From the IMG/VR virus record IMGVR_UViG_3300025151_000381, positions 1 through 20,767 of that record: DNA of 20,767 bases, one strand, 5' to 3'. Under the pieces are notes generated by a model, which worked only from the letters and a program-made list of their open reading frames with translations, searched no databases and was not told the origin of the DNA. The stretch's first letter is position 1. Each line of letters begins with the position of its first letter. The position numbers and the translations under genes are program-made. This stretch comes from a virus. Shown in pieces: positions 1 to 7,960 of this stretch.

Positions 1-1
1 T

Positions 2-328
2 GAAGCTACTGATAGTTATACTCATGGAATATATTTTGGAGGTCGTAACACCGAGGGTTCAGGTTATACTAACGGATTTGCTTGTGCACTTGATGAGGTG
101 GCTATTTACAATGAATGTAAGGATTCGGTTGGTACTTTTGCTAGTGAAGTATATAACGGTGGAACTAAATACGACCATACCAAAAATAGTAACCTTGTAG
201 GATATTGGAAATTCAATGAGGGTAGTGGAACTACTGTTATCGACCATTCGACTAATAGTAACAATGGTACATTAACCACAAATGATACGGGACTACCAGA
301 GTGGGTAGAACTAAAAACCTATAATTAA
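2..328 (+). CDS. C-terminal part of LamG-type fibre or adhesin protein (5' end outside window)
   Basis: The frame is open from the window edge and ends at TAA 326-328, so only the last 108 residues are visible. The segment ALDEVAIYNE is the typical closing strand of a concanavalin A-like (LamG/laminin-G-like) jelly-roll domain. About 45 residues later LVGYWKFNEGSGTTVIDHS looks like the opening strand of a second such domain, which stops after only about 40 residues. These domains bind glycans or proteins and are common in phage tail fibres and virion surface adhesins. A receptor-binding or decoration role is inferred from the family. The GTG at 98 is internal to the frame and not the real start. 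The second LamG unit is either truncated or is a terminal repeat remnant. Confidence 0.75.
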   Translation, partial: EATDSYTHGIYFGGRNTEGSGYTNGFACALDEVAIYNECKDSVGTFASEVYNGGTKYDHTKNSNLVGYWKFNEGSGTTVIDHSTNSNNGTLTTNDTGLPEWVELKTYN

Positions 329-338
329 AGGAGTTATA

Positions 339-887
339 ATGGCAAGTTATAGTAAAGAAGCAGAACGACAAAATAAAGTTTTAGGTGACCTTTTAGCGGG
401 TAGAGAACCTGAAAAACGAATAATGGTCGGATACGATAGTGGAAATGAACCACTAAAACAAGGTGATAAAATAGACAGACTTTCAGACATTATGAAAGAA
501 GTAAGGATGCCTTACTTTTGTCCATCTTGTAAAAAGGTAATGAAGAAAAGACTTGATGATAAGTTTTGGAGATTAATGGGACATTGTTTTGATTGTCAAA
601 TTAAAATAGAAAATAAACTTCGTGTTGAGGGTAAGTGGGAAGAATATGAAAAGAAAAAAATATTAGAAAATAAAAAGGCATATTTAAAAGATTTAAAACA
701 AAGTATTGATGAGTTCGAAACTTCAGGAGGTAAGGCTACGTTTTTTAATGAAGTTGGAGTTGATGAGAAAAGTGTGGAAAAAGAGGAATGGTCAATGGGA
801 CAAGAAAATTTTGATAAACTTGTCTCTGAGGCTAGAGAATATATAGAAAAACTTGAATCGGAGTTAGAGAATGAAATTATCGAATAA
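339..887 (+). CDS. Conserved phage protein with Cys4 zinc-ribbon-like motif
   Basis: 182 residues, with a good SD (AAGGAG, 328-333) before the ATG. The middle has a Cys4 cluster, C61-P-S-C64 and C83-F-D-C86, separated by a basic/aromatic stretch (KKVMKKRLDDKFWRLMGH). This looks like a zinc ribbon or treble-clef-like structural zinc site. The second half (about residues 88-182) is charged, probably helical, and rich in Glu and Lys. Similar CPSC...CFDC proteins occur, from memory, near the terminase genes of marine T4-like phages, but I know of no assigned function. Its place two or three genes upstream of gp17 makes a packaging or small-terminase-like role conceivable, but no sequence feature proves it. 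Confidence 0.75.
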   Translation: MASYSKEAERQNKVLGDLLAGREPEKRIMVGYDSGNEPLKQGDKIDRLSDIMKEVRMPYFCPSCKKVMKKRLDDKFWRLMGHCFDCQIKIENKLRVEGKWEEYEKKKILENKKAYLKDLKQSIDEFETSGGKATFFNEVGVDEKSVEKEEWSMGQENFDKLVSEAREYIEKLESELENEIIE

Positions 888-1146
888 AAGAAAACTAATA
901 CTACCTGAGGATATTATATTTGAATTAATGGATATGACTGCAACTCTTGGAGAAGTTGCAGAAGAGTATCATCGTAAGATTGGAAACGATGAGGAAATTG
1001 AAAACGTTTTAGAAGTTTATCATAGAATCATAGATAAGTTAATGAATTTAAATGAGTATGAATCGATTGATGAAAATGGTAAAAAAACAGTTAATCTTGA
1101 AGAACTTGTTCATGGAGCAGGGCTTTCATTTTTAGGAGAAAATTAA
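871..1146 (+). CDS. Small acidic hypothetical protein
   Basis: 91 residues. The start overlaps the previous gene by 17 bases and has its own SD (GGAG, 860-863, 7 bases upstream), which suggests translational coupling. The protein is mostly charged and predicted helical. No transmembrane segment, Cys cluster or catalytic motif is visible. The C-terminus ends in a short hydrophobic Gly-containing tail (HGAGLSFLGEN). I do not recognise the family. It is co-oriented and tightly packed with the zinc-ribbon gene and the membrane protein gene that follows, so it is probably co-expressed with them. Confidence 0.65.
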   Translation: MKLSNKRKLILPEDIIFELMDMTATLGEVAEEYHRKIGNDEEIENVLEVYHRIIDKLMNLNEYESIDENGKKTVNLEELVHGAGLSFLGEN

Positions 1147-1467
1147 ATGAAAAAAGTGTGGAAAGTATTATTAGGTATTATTGGTGGTCTTTTAGCCATT
1201 TTAGGACTTGGTGCAAAAGCTTCTGGTAAGAAGAAAGAAGAAATCAAAAAACTTGATAACGCAATCAAACAAAAGGACAAAGAAGTTAAACAAACCGAGA
1301 AAAAGGTTAAAGAACTTGAGTCAAAAAAACGAGTAAACAAAAAACAAGTTGAAAAACTGAAAAAAGAAGTTAAATCTACAAAGGCAGAGATAAAAAAGGC
1401 TCAAAAGGCAGTTGAAATTGATGATGTAGATGAAGCAGTAAACTTTTTGAAGAAGTTTTCCAAATAA
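1147..1467 (+). CDS. N-terminal membrane anchor plus long coiled coil (possible lysis/spanin-like protein)
   Basis: 106 residues. The ATG directly abuts the previous stop codon, with AGGAG at 1134-1138 as SD. Residues 6-23 form one hydrophobic helix (VLLGIIGGLLAILGLGA) flanked by Lys. Residues 28-90 are almost entirely Lys/Glu heptad-like sequence, predicted to be a long coiled coil. A single N-terminal anchor followed by a long coiled coil is the architecture of inner-membrane spanins, but it also fits other phage membrane proteins. The next gene also encodes a membrane/coiled-coil protein, so the pair may be a lysis cassette. No endolysin is visible in the window, so this is an inference only. 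Confidence 0.65.
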   Translation: MKKVWKVLLGIIGGLLAILGLGAKASGKKKEEIKKLDNAIKQKDKEVKQTEKKVKELESKKRVNKKQVEKLKKEVKSTKAEIKKAQKAVEIDDVDEAVNFLKKFSK

Positions 1468-1485
1468 ACTGATATATATGTATAT

Positions 1486-1863
1486 ATGAAGAATTTAATT
1501 AAAATATTATTATTCACGGGAATAGTTTTTTCACAAGAAAAGACGTATACTTTTACTGAGTCTGAAATTTTGGGTTTTACCAAACAGATTACTGATTTAC
1601 AGGTAAAAGATAGTTTAAACACTAAAACTATTAAAGACTTGGAATCGATTATCAAATTGTTGGAACAAAATGCACAAACAGATTCACTAATAATTACGAA
1701 TAAAAACCTTTCGATTGATGTATTGAAAGAACGTTCAGAAATATTAGAGAAAAAAGTAAAACTTGTGAAACCAAGCTGGTATGAAAATAAGTGGTTGTAT
1801 TTTACATATGGAGTAATTATGACAGCAACGTCTGTAAACCTTGCTGGTCAAATTGTAAAGTAA
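1486..1863 (+). CDS. Exported coiled-coil protein with C-terminal transmembrane helix (candidate spanin)
   Basis: 125 residues. The N-terminus (MKNLIKILLFTGIVFSQ) looks like a signal peptide with cleavage near Ser16/Gln17. Residues 25-95 are coiled-coil-like. Residues 103-120 (WLYFTYGVIMTATSVNLA) form a single C-terminal transmembrane segment. A signal at the N-terminus, a periplasmic helical rod and a C-terminal inner-membrane anchor is the layout of unimolecular spanins such as phage T1 gp11. Those have a lipobox cysteine, and there is no cysteine here, so outer-membrane attachment would have to differ. No SD precedes the ATG. The region before it is an alternating TA tract (1471-1485). The stop codon overlaps the terminase start as TAATG. 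Confidence 0.65.
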   Translation: MKNLIKILLFTGIVFSQEKTYTFTESEILGFTKQITDLQVKDSLNTKTIKDLESIIKLLEQNAQTDSLIITNKNLSIDVLKERSEILEKKVKLVKPSWYENKWLYFTYGVIMTATSVNLAGQIVK

Positions 1864-3440
1864 TGTCTAATAATACAACACCATTAAAAGATGTAATCAA
1901 AACTGAATATGTGAAGTGTGCAAAAGATCCTGCATATTTTATGAAAAAGTATTGTATGATTCAACATCCAATTAAAGGTAAAATACCATTTAGTCTATAT
2001 GATTTCCAAGAATCTACTGTAAATGAATTTCAAGATAATCGTTTTAATATAATATTAAAGGCAAGACAACTTGGTATATCGACTGTTACTGCTGGATATT
2101 CTTTATGGTTGATGACATTCTATCAAGATAAAAATGTTCTTGTGATTGCCACAAAACAAGACGTAGCAAAGAATTTAGTAACAAAAATTCGTGTGATGCA
2201 TGCAAACTTACCGAGTTGGTTGAAACAAAAATGTGTTGAGGATAATAAGTTGAATCTTCGGTATGTTAATGGTTCTCAAGTTAAGGCAGTATCATCAGGA
2301 CCAGAAGCGGCTCGTTCAGAAGCTCTATCATTGTTGATATTGGATGAGGCAGCATTCATCGATAAGATTGATGAGATTTGGACTGCAGCTCAACAAACAT
2401 TAACGACTGGTGGTAGTTGTATTGCACTTTCTACACCAAATGGTGTTGGTAATTGGTTTCACAAAACTTGGGTAGAGGCCGAAGAAGGACGAGGATTATT
2501 TAACTTTATCAAACTTCATTGGACAGTTCATCCTGAAAGAGACCAAACTTGGAGAGATGAACAAGATAACTTATTGGGTATGCAGAGTGCAGCACAAGAA
2601 TGTGATTGTGACTTTATCACTTCTGGTACTTCAGTTATTGATGCACAAATTTTAGAAGAATGTAAAACCAAAACGGTTAAGGATCCTGTAGAAAAACGAG
2701 GAGCGGATAGTAACTTGTGGATTTGGAAACCACCAAACTATACTAAAAATTATGTGGTATGTGCTGATGTTGGACGTGGTGACTCAGCAGACTATTCTGC
2801 ATTCCATGTTATTGATGTAGAGAATGTAGAACAAGTTGCAGAATATAAAGGTAGAATACCTACAAAAGATTTTGGTAATATGTTAGTGAGTATTTCAACG
2901 GAATATAATGATGCTTTACTAATTATAGAAAACAATAATATTGGTTGGGCAACGATACAACAAGTAATAGATAGGGAATATCCTAATCTATTTTATACAA
3001 GTAAAGATTTACAATATGTCGATATTGCTCATCAGATGACAAATCGATATAGAAGTAGTGATAAAAGTATGGTGGCTGGATTCAGTACAACGATGAAAAC
3101 CAGACCATTGATTATTGCTAAACTTGAAGAATATTTTAGAGATGAATCTGTAGTGGTTCGTTCAAATAGATTAGTGGACGAATTATTCACATTCATTTAT
3201 TTAAATAATAGGGCAGAAGCGATGCGAGGATACAATGATGACCTCGTGATGTCTTTTGCAATTGGACTTTGGGTTCGTGATACTGCATTAAGATTACGAA
3301 CTGAGGGAATTGAATTAACAAAAAAGACTCTTGATAGGATGATGGATGTTGATGGTGTTTATAAACCTGAAGAAAATAAATCTGATTATTGGGATATGGA
3401 AGTTAACAAACAAAGAGAGTCCTTAGAGTGGCTCTTATAA
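1863..3440 (+). CDS. gp17: Terminase large subunit, gp17-like (DNA-packaging ATPase and nuclease)
   Basis: 525 residues from the ATG at 1863, which overlaps the upstream stop (TAATG). An in-frame upstream start at 1791 would add 24 residues lying wholly inside the previous gene in another frame, so it was not chosen. The ATPase domain shows a P-loop-like segment K66-ARQLGIST, Walker B LLILD161-E162, and the coupling motif LSTPNG (189-194). The RNase H-like nuclease domain shows the acidic triad at D302 (ADVGRGD), E356 (IIENNN) and D459/D460 (YNDDL). It packages DNA into the prohead through the portal and cuts concatemers. It is shorter than T4 gp17 (610). The P-loop lacks the usual Lys before Ser/Thr and has Ile (GIST). 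K66 may serve instead, as in terminases with a deviant Walker A. The portal gene follows 12 bases later. Confidence 0.97.
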   Translation: MSNNTTPLKDVIKTEYVKCAKDPAYFMKKYCMIQHPIKGKIPFSLYDFQESTVNEFQDNRFNIILKARQLGISTVTAGYSLWLMTFYQDKNVLVIATKQDVAKNLVTKIRVMHANLPSWLKQKCVEDNKLNLRYVNGSQVKAVSSGPEAARSEALSLLILDEAAFIDKIDEIWTAAQQTLTTGGSCIALSTPNGVGNWFHKTWVEAEEGRGLFNFIKLHWTVHPERDQTWRDEQDNLLGMQSAAQECDCDFITSGTSVIDAQILEECKTKTVKDPVEKRGADSNLWIWKPPNYTKNYVVCADVGRGDSADYSAFHVIDVENVEQVAEYKGRIPTKDFGNMLVSISTEYNDALLIIENNNIGWATIQQVIDREYPNLFYTSKDLQYVDIAHQMTNRYRSSDKSMVAGFSTTMKTRPLIIAKLEEYFRDESVVVRSNRLVDELFTFIYLNNRAEAMRGYNDDLVMSFAIGLWVRDTALRLRTEGIELTKKTLDRMMDVDGVYKPEENKSDYWDMEVNKQRESLEWLL

Positions 3441-3452
3441 GTGAGGTAAAAA

Positions 3453-5270
3453 ATGGCTGATAAAACATTATTTGGTCGGTTAAGACGATTATTTAGTACT
3501 AACGTTATAGTAAGAAACGTTGGTGGTAAAAAATTAAAGATTGCCGATACAGATAAATTACAACATGGTGTGAGAAGTCACCTTGTGGATAGATATTCAA
3601 AAATGCATAGTGGGTTGGACTTAATAAGTTCAGGATATTCTACTGTACATCAAGTTATGGCTGCAAGACTTGGATTATTCAAGGATTACGAGACAATGGA
3701 TTCTGATTCTATTATATCAAGTGCTCTTGACATTTATTCAGATGAGTCCACTATGAAAAATCCATACGGACAAGTTTTGGAAATTCAAAGTGATAACGAT
3801 AACATCAAATCAATATTACATAATTTATTTTATGATATTATGAATATTGAATTCAATCTCTGGCCTTGGGTAAGGAATTTAACTAAGTATGGTGATTTCT
3901 TTTTACACTTAGATATAAGTGATAAGTATGGAATTACAAACGTTATACCTCTTTCTCCATACGAAGTCATTCGAGCTGAGGGAGAAGATCCTGAAAATCC
4001 ATACTATACTAAATTTTATTTAGAAACGATGGAATCAACACATCCATACTTACATAAGGCTCAATCTGGTGTAGGTAAAGTTGAGTTTGAAAACTTTCAA
4101 ATTGCACATTTTAGATTATCGAGTGATAGTAATCTTTTACCTTATGGTAAATCAATGTTAGAGGGAGCTAGAAAAGTTTGGAAACAAGTTACCTTGATGG
4201 AAGACGCTATGTTAATACATCGTGTAATGAGAGCACCAGAAAAGAGAGTGTTTAAAGTTGATATTGGAAACATACCACCAAACGAAGTTGATAATTATAT
4301 GCAAAGAATCATCAACAAGATGAAGAAGACACCATTCATTGATGATAAAACAGGTGACTATAACTTGAAGTTCAACATACAGAACTTAACAGAAGATTTC
4401 TTTATGCCAGTTCGAGGTGGAGATAGTGGAACGTCAGTTGAGTCATTACCAGGAATGCAATATGAAACTACAGATGACTTAGAGTATTTAAAAAATAGAT
4501 TGTTGGCAGCACTTCGTGTCCCAAAGGCATTTCTTGGATATGAAGAATCACTTGGTAGTAAAGCAACATTGGCAGCTGAAGATGTTAGATTTGCTCGTAC
4601 AATTGAAAGAATACAGAGAATTATAACAAGTGAATTAACAAAGATTGCAGTTGTTCATTTATATTCACAAGGATTTACTGATGAAGAGTTGGTCAATTTT
4701 GAATTAAATCTAACTAACCCATCTACAATCTATGAACAAGAGAAGATTGAATTGTGGAGTAATAAGGTTAATTTAGCTCGTGATGTAAAAGATAATACTT
4801 TAATGTCTGCAGATTGGATTTATAAAAATGTATTTAATTTTACAGACGACCAAGTTCAAGATATTGAAAACGGAATAGTAAAAGACCAAAAACAAAAGTT
4901 TAGATATTCTCAGATTGAACAAGAGGGTAATGATCCTGTTAAGAGTGGAGATGCAGTTGGTACACCAAGTGATTTGGCAGCAATTGGTACTTCTGGTGAT
5001 GAGGGAGCTCCTGATGCACCAGATGCAGTTGGTTCTATATTCGACCAAGAGAATATGGGAAGACCTAAAGAAGTACCAAGTTATTCCAAAGATGGAAGTG
5101 CTAGAGGTAGAGATCCTTTAGGTAAGGTTAGACCACAACTAGCATTGTCTCACTATGATTCTTTGAAACAATCAGGATTAAAGTCTAATTCTGTCAAGGA
5201 AATACTTAAAGAAACAAATGAATCAGAAGAAATATCAAATGAATATGATGAATTTGTTAAAAAAGATTAA
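3453..5270 (+). CDS. gp20: Portal vertex protein, gp20-like
   Basis: 605 residues, SD GAGG just upstream. The sequence is that of a T4-family portal: a basic N-terminus, MDSDSIISSALDIYSDEST (82-100) near the start of the wing region, and a central segment containing LKNRLLAALRVPKAFLG, typical of the stem/crown transition of this family. The dodecamer forms the DNA entry gate, nucleates prohead assembly and docks gp17, then the neck. The protein is about 80 residues longer than T4 gp20 (524). The extra length is largely a C-terminal low-complexity tail (from about residue 490), rich in Gly, Asp, Pro and Ser, ending in a charged helix. Its immediate neighbour gp17 supports the call. Confidence 0.96.
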   Translation: MADKTLFGRLRRLFSTNVIVRNVGGKKLKIADTDKLQHGVRSHLVDRYSKMHSGLDLISSGYSTVHQVMAARLGLFKDYETMDSDSIISSALDIYSDESTMKNPYGQVLEIQSDNDNIKSILHNLFYDIMNIEFNLWPWVRNLTKYGDFFLHLDISDKYGITNVIPLSPYEVIRAEGEDPENPYYTKFYLETMESTHPYLHKAQSGVGKVEFENFQIAHFRLSSDSNLLPYGKSMLEGARKVWKQVTLMEDAMLIHRVMRAPEKRVFKVDIGNIPPNEVDNYMQRIINKMKKTPFIDDKTGDYNLKFNIQNLTEDFFMPVRGGDSGTSVESLPGMQYETTDDLEYLKNRLLAALRVPKAFLGYEESLGSKATLAAEDVRFARTIERIQRIITSELTKIAVVHLYSQGFTDEELVNFELNLTNPSTIYEQEKIELWSNKVNLARDVKDNTLMSADWIYKNVFNFTDDQVQDIENGIVKDQKQKFRYSQIEQEGNDPVKSGDAVGTPSDLAAIGTSGDEGAPDAPDAVGSIFDQENMGRPKEVPSYSKDGSARGRDPLGKVRPQLALSHYDSLKQSGLKSNSVKEILKETNESEEISNEYDEFVKKD

Positions 5271-5301
5271 CATAATAAATGTATAATTATTTGAAGTTTT
5301 T

Positions 5302-5310
5302 ATATTTATA
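5302..5310. promoter_or_regulatory. Intergenic ATATTTATA element (candidate late-promoter-like site)
   Basis: ATATTTATA lies in the 76-base gap between the portal gene and the next gene, 36 bases before the start at 5347. The same nonamer recurs in other gaps (11402, 14457, 19261, and with one change at 10295). Read on the - strand it is TATAAATAT, which contains the T4 late-promoter consensus TATAAATA. Read on the + strand it would be an unlisted element ahead of a + strand gene. Direction and function are not settled by sequence. Confidence 0.4.
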
Positions 5311-5346
5311 TATGTACGAAAAATATACAGATTAATGGAGCGATTG

Positions 5347-6225
5347 ATGTCCTATAATAAAAAGCATAACAAAATAAAGAATACGGGTATTCTTTTTGAA
5401 TTACTTACTCGACAAATCACGGTAGATGTGTTGAACAACGAAAAAGACAGTTCTTCTATAAAAATTTTAAAAGAATTTTTTAATGCAAACACAGAATTGG
5501 GTAAGGAAAATGAACTTTATAAGATTTTGACAGAAAAGAAATATAAAAGTGCTAAACACTCAGAGATATTGATTGAAGCTGTCATTAAAAATCGCAGAAA
5601 ATTATCAAATCGTAGACTAAGAAACGAAAAATATAATTTAATCAAAGAAATTAAACGTAGTTACGATACAAAAGATTTTTTCAATACTAAATTACCAAAC
5701 TATAAAGTCTTGGCATCAATTTATAATATATTTGAAGGTGAATCTGCACGTGAAAGTTACGGGCCAGTAATTGAGACTGATAGTAAAGTAGTTGTAATGG
5801 AAAATATCACAAATCAATCGTCAAATAAGTCAAAAAATCTATCAGAAAAGTCTTACAAATCGTACGAAACACAAGAGGAAGACATTAGACTTTTGACATA
5901 TCAACTATTAGTTGATAAATTCAATAAAAAATATAGTAATCTAAATGAATCACAAAGAAATTTGTTAAGAGAATACATTAACAATTTATCAAACACTAAT
6001 TCTTTGAGAGAATTCATAGATGCTGAAGTTATTAAAGTTAGAAAAGTTTTATCACAACACTTAAATAGAGTGGATGATAAAATAACAAAAATTAAGTTGA
6101 CCGAAGCAATTGCTCATACAGATAATGCTACTGGTGGAAAACGTGTAAAAGATTCTCACGTTGTATCTTTAATGAGATATTATGAATTAGTTAAGGAATT
6201 AGAAAATGTCCACGAAGATAAGTAA
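5347..6225 (+). CDS. Helical head-region protein between portal and protease genes
   Basis: 292 residues from the ATG at 5347. An in-frame ATG at 5335 is less likely, because GGAG (5337-5340) lies at an ideal 6 bases before 5347 and poorly serves 5335. The protein is strongly charged, probably all helical, and has the conserved-looking N-terminal segment NTGILFELLTRQITVDVL. From memory, proteins with this N-terminus occur in marine T4-like phages, without known function. It occupies the place where T4 carries the prohead core genes 67 and 68 (between 20 and 21), but at 292 residues it is much larger than either and shows no clear similarity. It overlaps the next gene by 20 bases. Confidence 0.8.
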   Translation: MSYNKKHNKIKNTGILFELLTRQITVDVLNNEKDSSSIKILKEFFNANTELGKENELYKILTEKKYKSAKHSEILIEAVIKNRRKLSNRRLRNEKYNLIKEIKRSYDTKDFFNTKLPNYKVLASIYNIFEGESARESYGPVIETDSKVVVMENITNQSSNKSKNLSEKSYKSYETQEEDIRLLTYQLLVDKFNKKYSNLNESQRNLLREYINNLSNTNSLREFIDAEVIKVRKVLSQHLNRVDDKITKIKLTEAIAHTDNATGGKRVKDSHVVSLMRYYELVKELENVHEDK

Positions 6226-7339
6226 AAAAACTTTTAAAGAGTTATTACGAAAACTCATCCAACGTGAAATAGAGGAAGTATCAACCACTGCTAATGTACC
6301 TGGATATGAGACACCAAATGCATTTAGTGGTAAAGGTAAAGATAGAAGAGATTCTGTTGCAAGTGGTAGTGGATATGAAAAGATAGATGAAGCAGATGAC
6401 CACGAAGGAAAGATGGCAAAGGCTCAGTTAGAAAGAAGTATGGAATATGCTGGGATGATTTACAAAATGATTGGTAATGTTGATACTGATGGTGATGGTG
6501 AAGTTAATTTTCCATCATGGGTACAATCATATTTGACAAAATCTCAAGATTATTTACAAAGTGTATATAATTACTTAGATGGTAAAGATGGATTAGATGA
6601 TAAATTTCAAAAAGAAGAATCAGTAAATGAAGCTGTATTAACTATTAGTTATCAACCAATCTTTGATGCGGATAAAAAAGACAAGTTAGAAAAGATAGCG
6701 AAGAAATCTGGTTTAGCCATTAGAAGTAGAGGTAAACAAGGATTTACAGTTGATGGTAAAAGGGCCAATGTAGAAAAATTTATAAAAGCAACTCGTGGAA
6801 TGATAGAAGTTAAGGAATCCGTAAATGAAACTTTACCCAATAGGGTTTGGATGGATCTTCGAAAAAAATATAGTACGAATGAATTAAAAAGATTTTTTAA
6901 AGAGGGACTACCAACTAAATTAAAAGATAAATACAAAAAATTAAAAGATGAACCAGAAACAGATGCCGGAAAAGATTTCGGAATTCATCATAAAGGTTCA
7001 ATGGGAGCTGATAAAATGGGAAGACTGGCAGAACCCGACACTTATGATTGGGATGATGATGATAAAGAAAAAGGTGGACATCAAAAAGAAAAAGACAAAA
7101 AGAAAAAAGGTTATGAGCCAGTAAAAGAAGATGCTAAAGACGTAGCTAAAGCAAAAAAAATTACACGTGAATTAGAAAAAATTGAAGGTAAATATCGTAA
7201 ATCCATGTATAATTTATCCGATAGATTACAGGCAGATCCTAAAAATCACAAGTTACAAGATGAATTGGTAAAATCATATACAAAGAATGTAACATCTTTT
7301 ATGAGAGATATGATTAAAATAACTAAAAGGATGAAATAA
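6206..7339 (+). CDS. Mosaic prohead-core/internal-head candidate protein with repeated ESVNE motifs
   Basis: 377 residues, starting inside the previous gene (20-base overlap, AAGGA upstream) and sharing one base with the gp21 start (TAATG). The basic amphipathic leader (about 8-24, KTFKELLRKLIQREIEEV) resembles an N-terminal targeting peptide. Residues 70-126 form a helical module ending WVQSYLTKSQDYLQSVYNYLDG, which from memory recurs in marine T4-like phage proteins. An acidic loop DTDGDGEVN (93-101) inside it recalls an EF-hand but lacks the usual Glu at position 12. A compact module (about 144-203) follows, bracketed by two ESVNE motifs (138-142, 204-208), then a Lys/Asp-rich low-complexity part and a helical C-terminus. 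Possible gp21-type sites ([L/I]-x-E) include IDE62-A63. An internal or scaffold protein is my inference. Confidence 0.75.
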   Translation: MSTKISKKTFKELLRKLIQREIEEVSTTANVPGYETPNAFSGKGKDRRDSVASGSGYEKIDEADDHEGKMAKAQLERSMEYAGMIYKMIGNVDTDGDGEVNFPSWVQSYLTKSQDYLQSVYNYLDGKDGLDDKFQKEESVNEAVLTISYQPIFDADKKDKLEKIAKKSGLAIRSRGKQGFTVDGKRANVEKFIKATRGMIEVKESVNETLPNRVWMDLRKKYSTNELKRFFKEGLPTKLKDKYKKLKDEPETDAGKDFGIHHKGSMGADKMGRLAEPDTYDWDDDDKEKGGHQKEKDKKKKGYEPVKEDAKDVAKAKKITRELEKIEGKYRKSMYNLSDRLQADPKNHKLQDELVKSYTKNVTSFMRDMIKITKRMK

Positions 7340-7959
7340 TGAGAGAACTTATAGTTGATTATATTCCATTTGAAGTATCACCTCAACAAATAAATGAGGC
7401 CATGAAAGAAAACAATGGTAAGTTGGTAGTTAAAGGTGTATTACAAAGAGCGGATGCAAAAAATCAAAATGGAAGAGTATATCCAAAAGATATTTTACAT
7501 CGAGAGGCAAAAAGTTATGATGAAAACTTTATAAAACAATCTCGTGCTATGGGTGAACTTGACCATCCTGATAGTTCAGTTGTGAACTTACAGAATGTAT
7601 CACACAACGTTACAGAAATGCATTTTGAGGGTGATAATCTATTAGGAACAGTTGAAATCCTAACTACACCAAGTGGTAACATTTTAAGAGAATTATTTAA
7701 GAATGGTATCAAATTAGGTATAAGTTCTCGTGGTATGGGTTCAGTAGAGACTGTTACTGAAGATAATGGTGGACAAGTAATGAAAGTTGGAGATGATTTT
7801 GAACTTATAGCGTTTGATTTTGTATCAAATCCATCTACACACGGAGCTTTTATGCATCCACTACAAGAAAGTGTTGATAAGTCTCAAACACAAGGTAGAA
7901 CTTGTGGTACGTATTGTAAGGCAGAAGATATAATTAACAAAATCATACGAGGAGAGTAA
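7339..7959 (+). CDS. gp21: Prohead core protease, gp21-like (peptidase S77 family)
   Basis: 206 residues. The ATG overlaps the previous stop by one base, with AAAGG upstream. The protein has the phage prohead serine protease layout: NGRVYPKDIL near the N-terminus, the catalytic-His segment MGELDH76-P-D-S-S, the nucleophile segment LGIS129-S130-R-G, and FDFVSNPS (159-166) with a possible acidic partner. Length matches T4 gp21 (212). In T4 this enzyme sits in the prohead core, cleaves scaffold and capsid proteins after [L/I]-x-E, and then destroys itself. An INE20-A site near its own N-terminus and a Cys-containing C-terminal tail (residues 186-206) could be self-processing regions. The surrounding small genes encode likely substrates. 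AGGAG at the gene's end serves the next gene. Confidence 0.93.
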   Translation: MRELIVDYIPFEVSPQQINEAMKENNGKLVVKGVLQRADAKNQNGRVYPKDILHREAKSYDENFIKQSRAMGELDHPDSSVVNLQNVSHNVTEMHFEGDNLLGTVEILTTPSGNILRELFKNGIKLGISSRGMGSVETVTEDNGGQVMKVGDDFELIAFDFVSNPSTHGAFMHPLQESVDKSQTQGRTCGTYCKAEDIINKIIRGE

Positions 7960-7960
7960 A

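Noticed and set aside
1486-1540. Lipoprotein signal on the candidate spanin
   Set aside because: There is no cysteine anywhere in the signal region, so it is a plain signal peptide at most.
1791-1862. Upstream start for the terminase adding 24 residues
   Set aside because: The extension lies inside the previous gene in another frame and is Cys/Trp-rich nonsense; the TAATG start at 1863 fits the tight packing of the operon.
6482-6520. EF-hand calcium site in DTDGDGEVN
   Set aside because: The loop has the Asp pattern but lacks the acidic residue at position 12 and a paired EF-hand helix.
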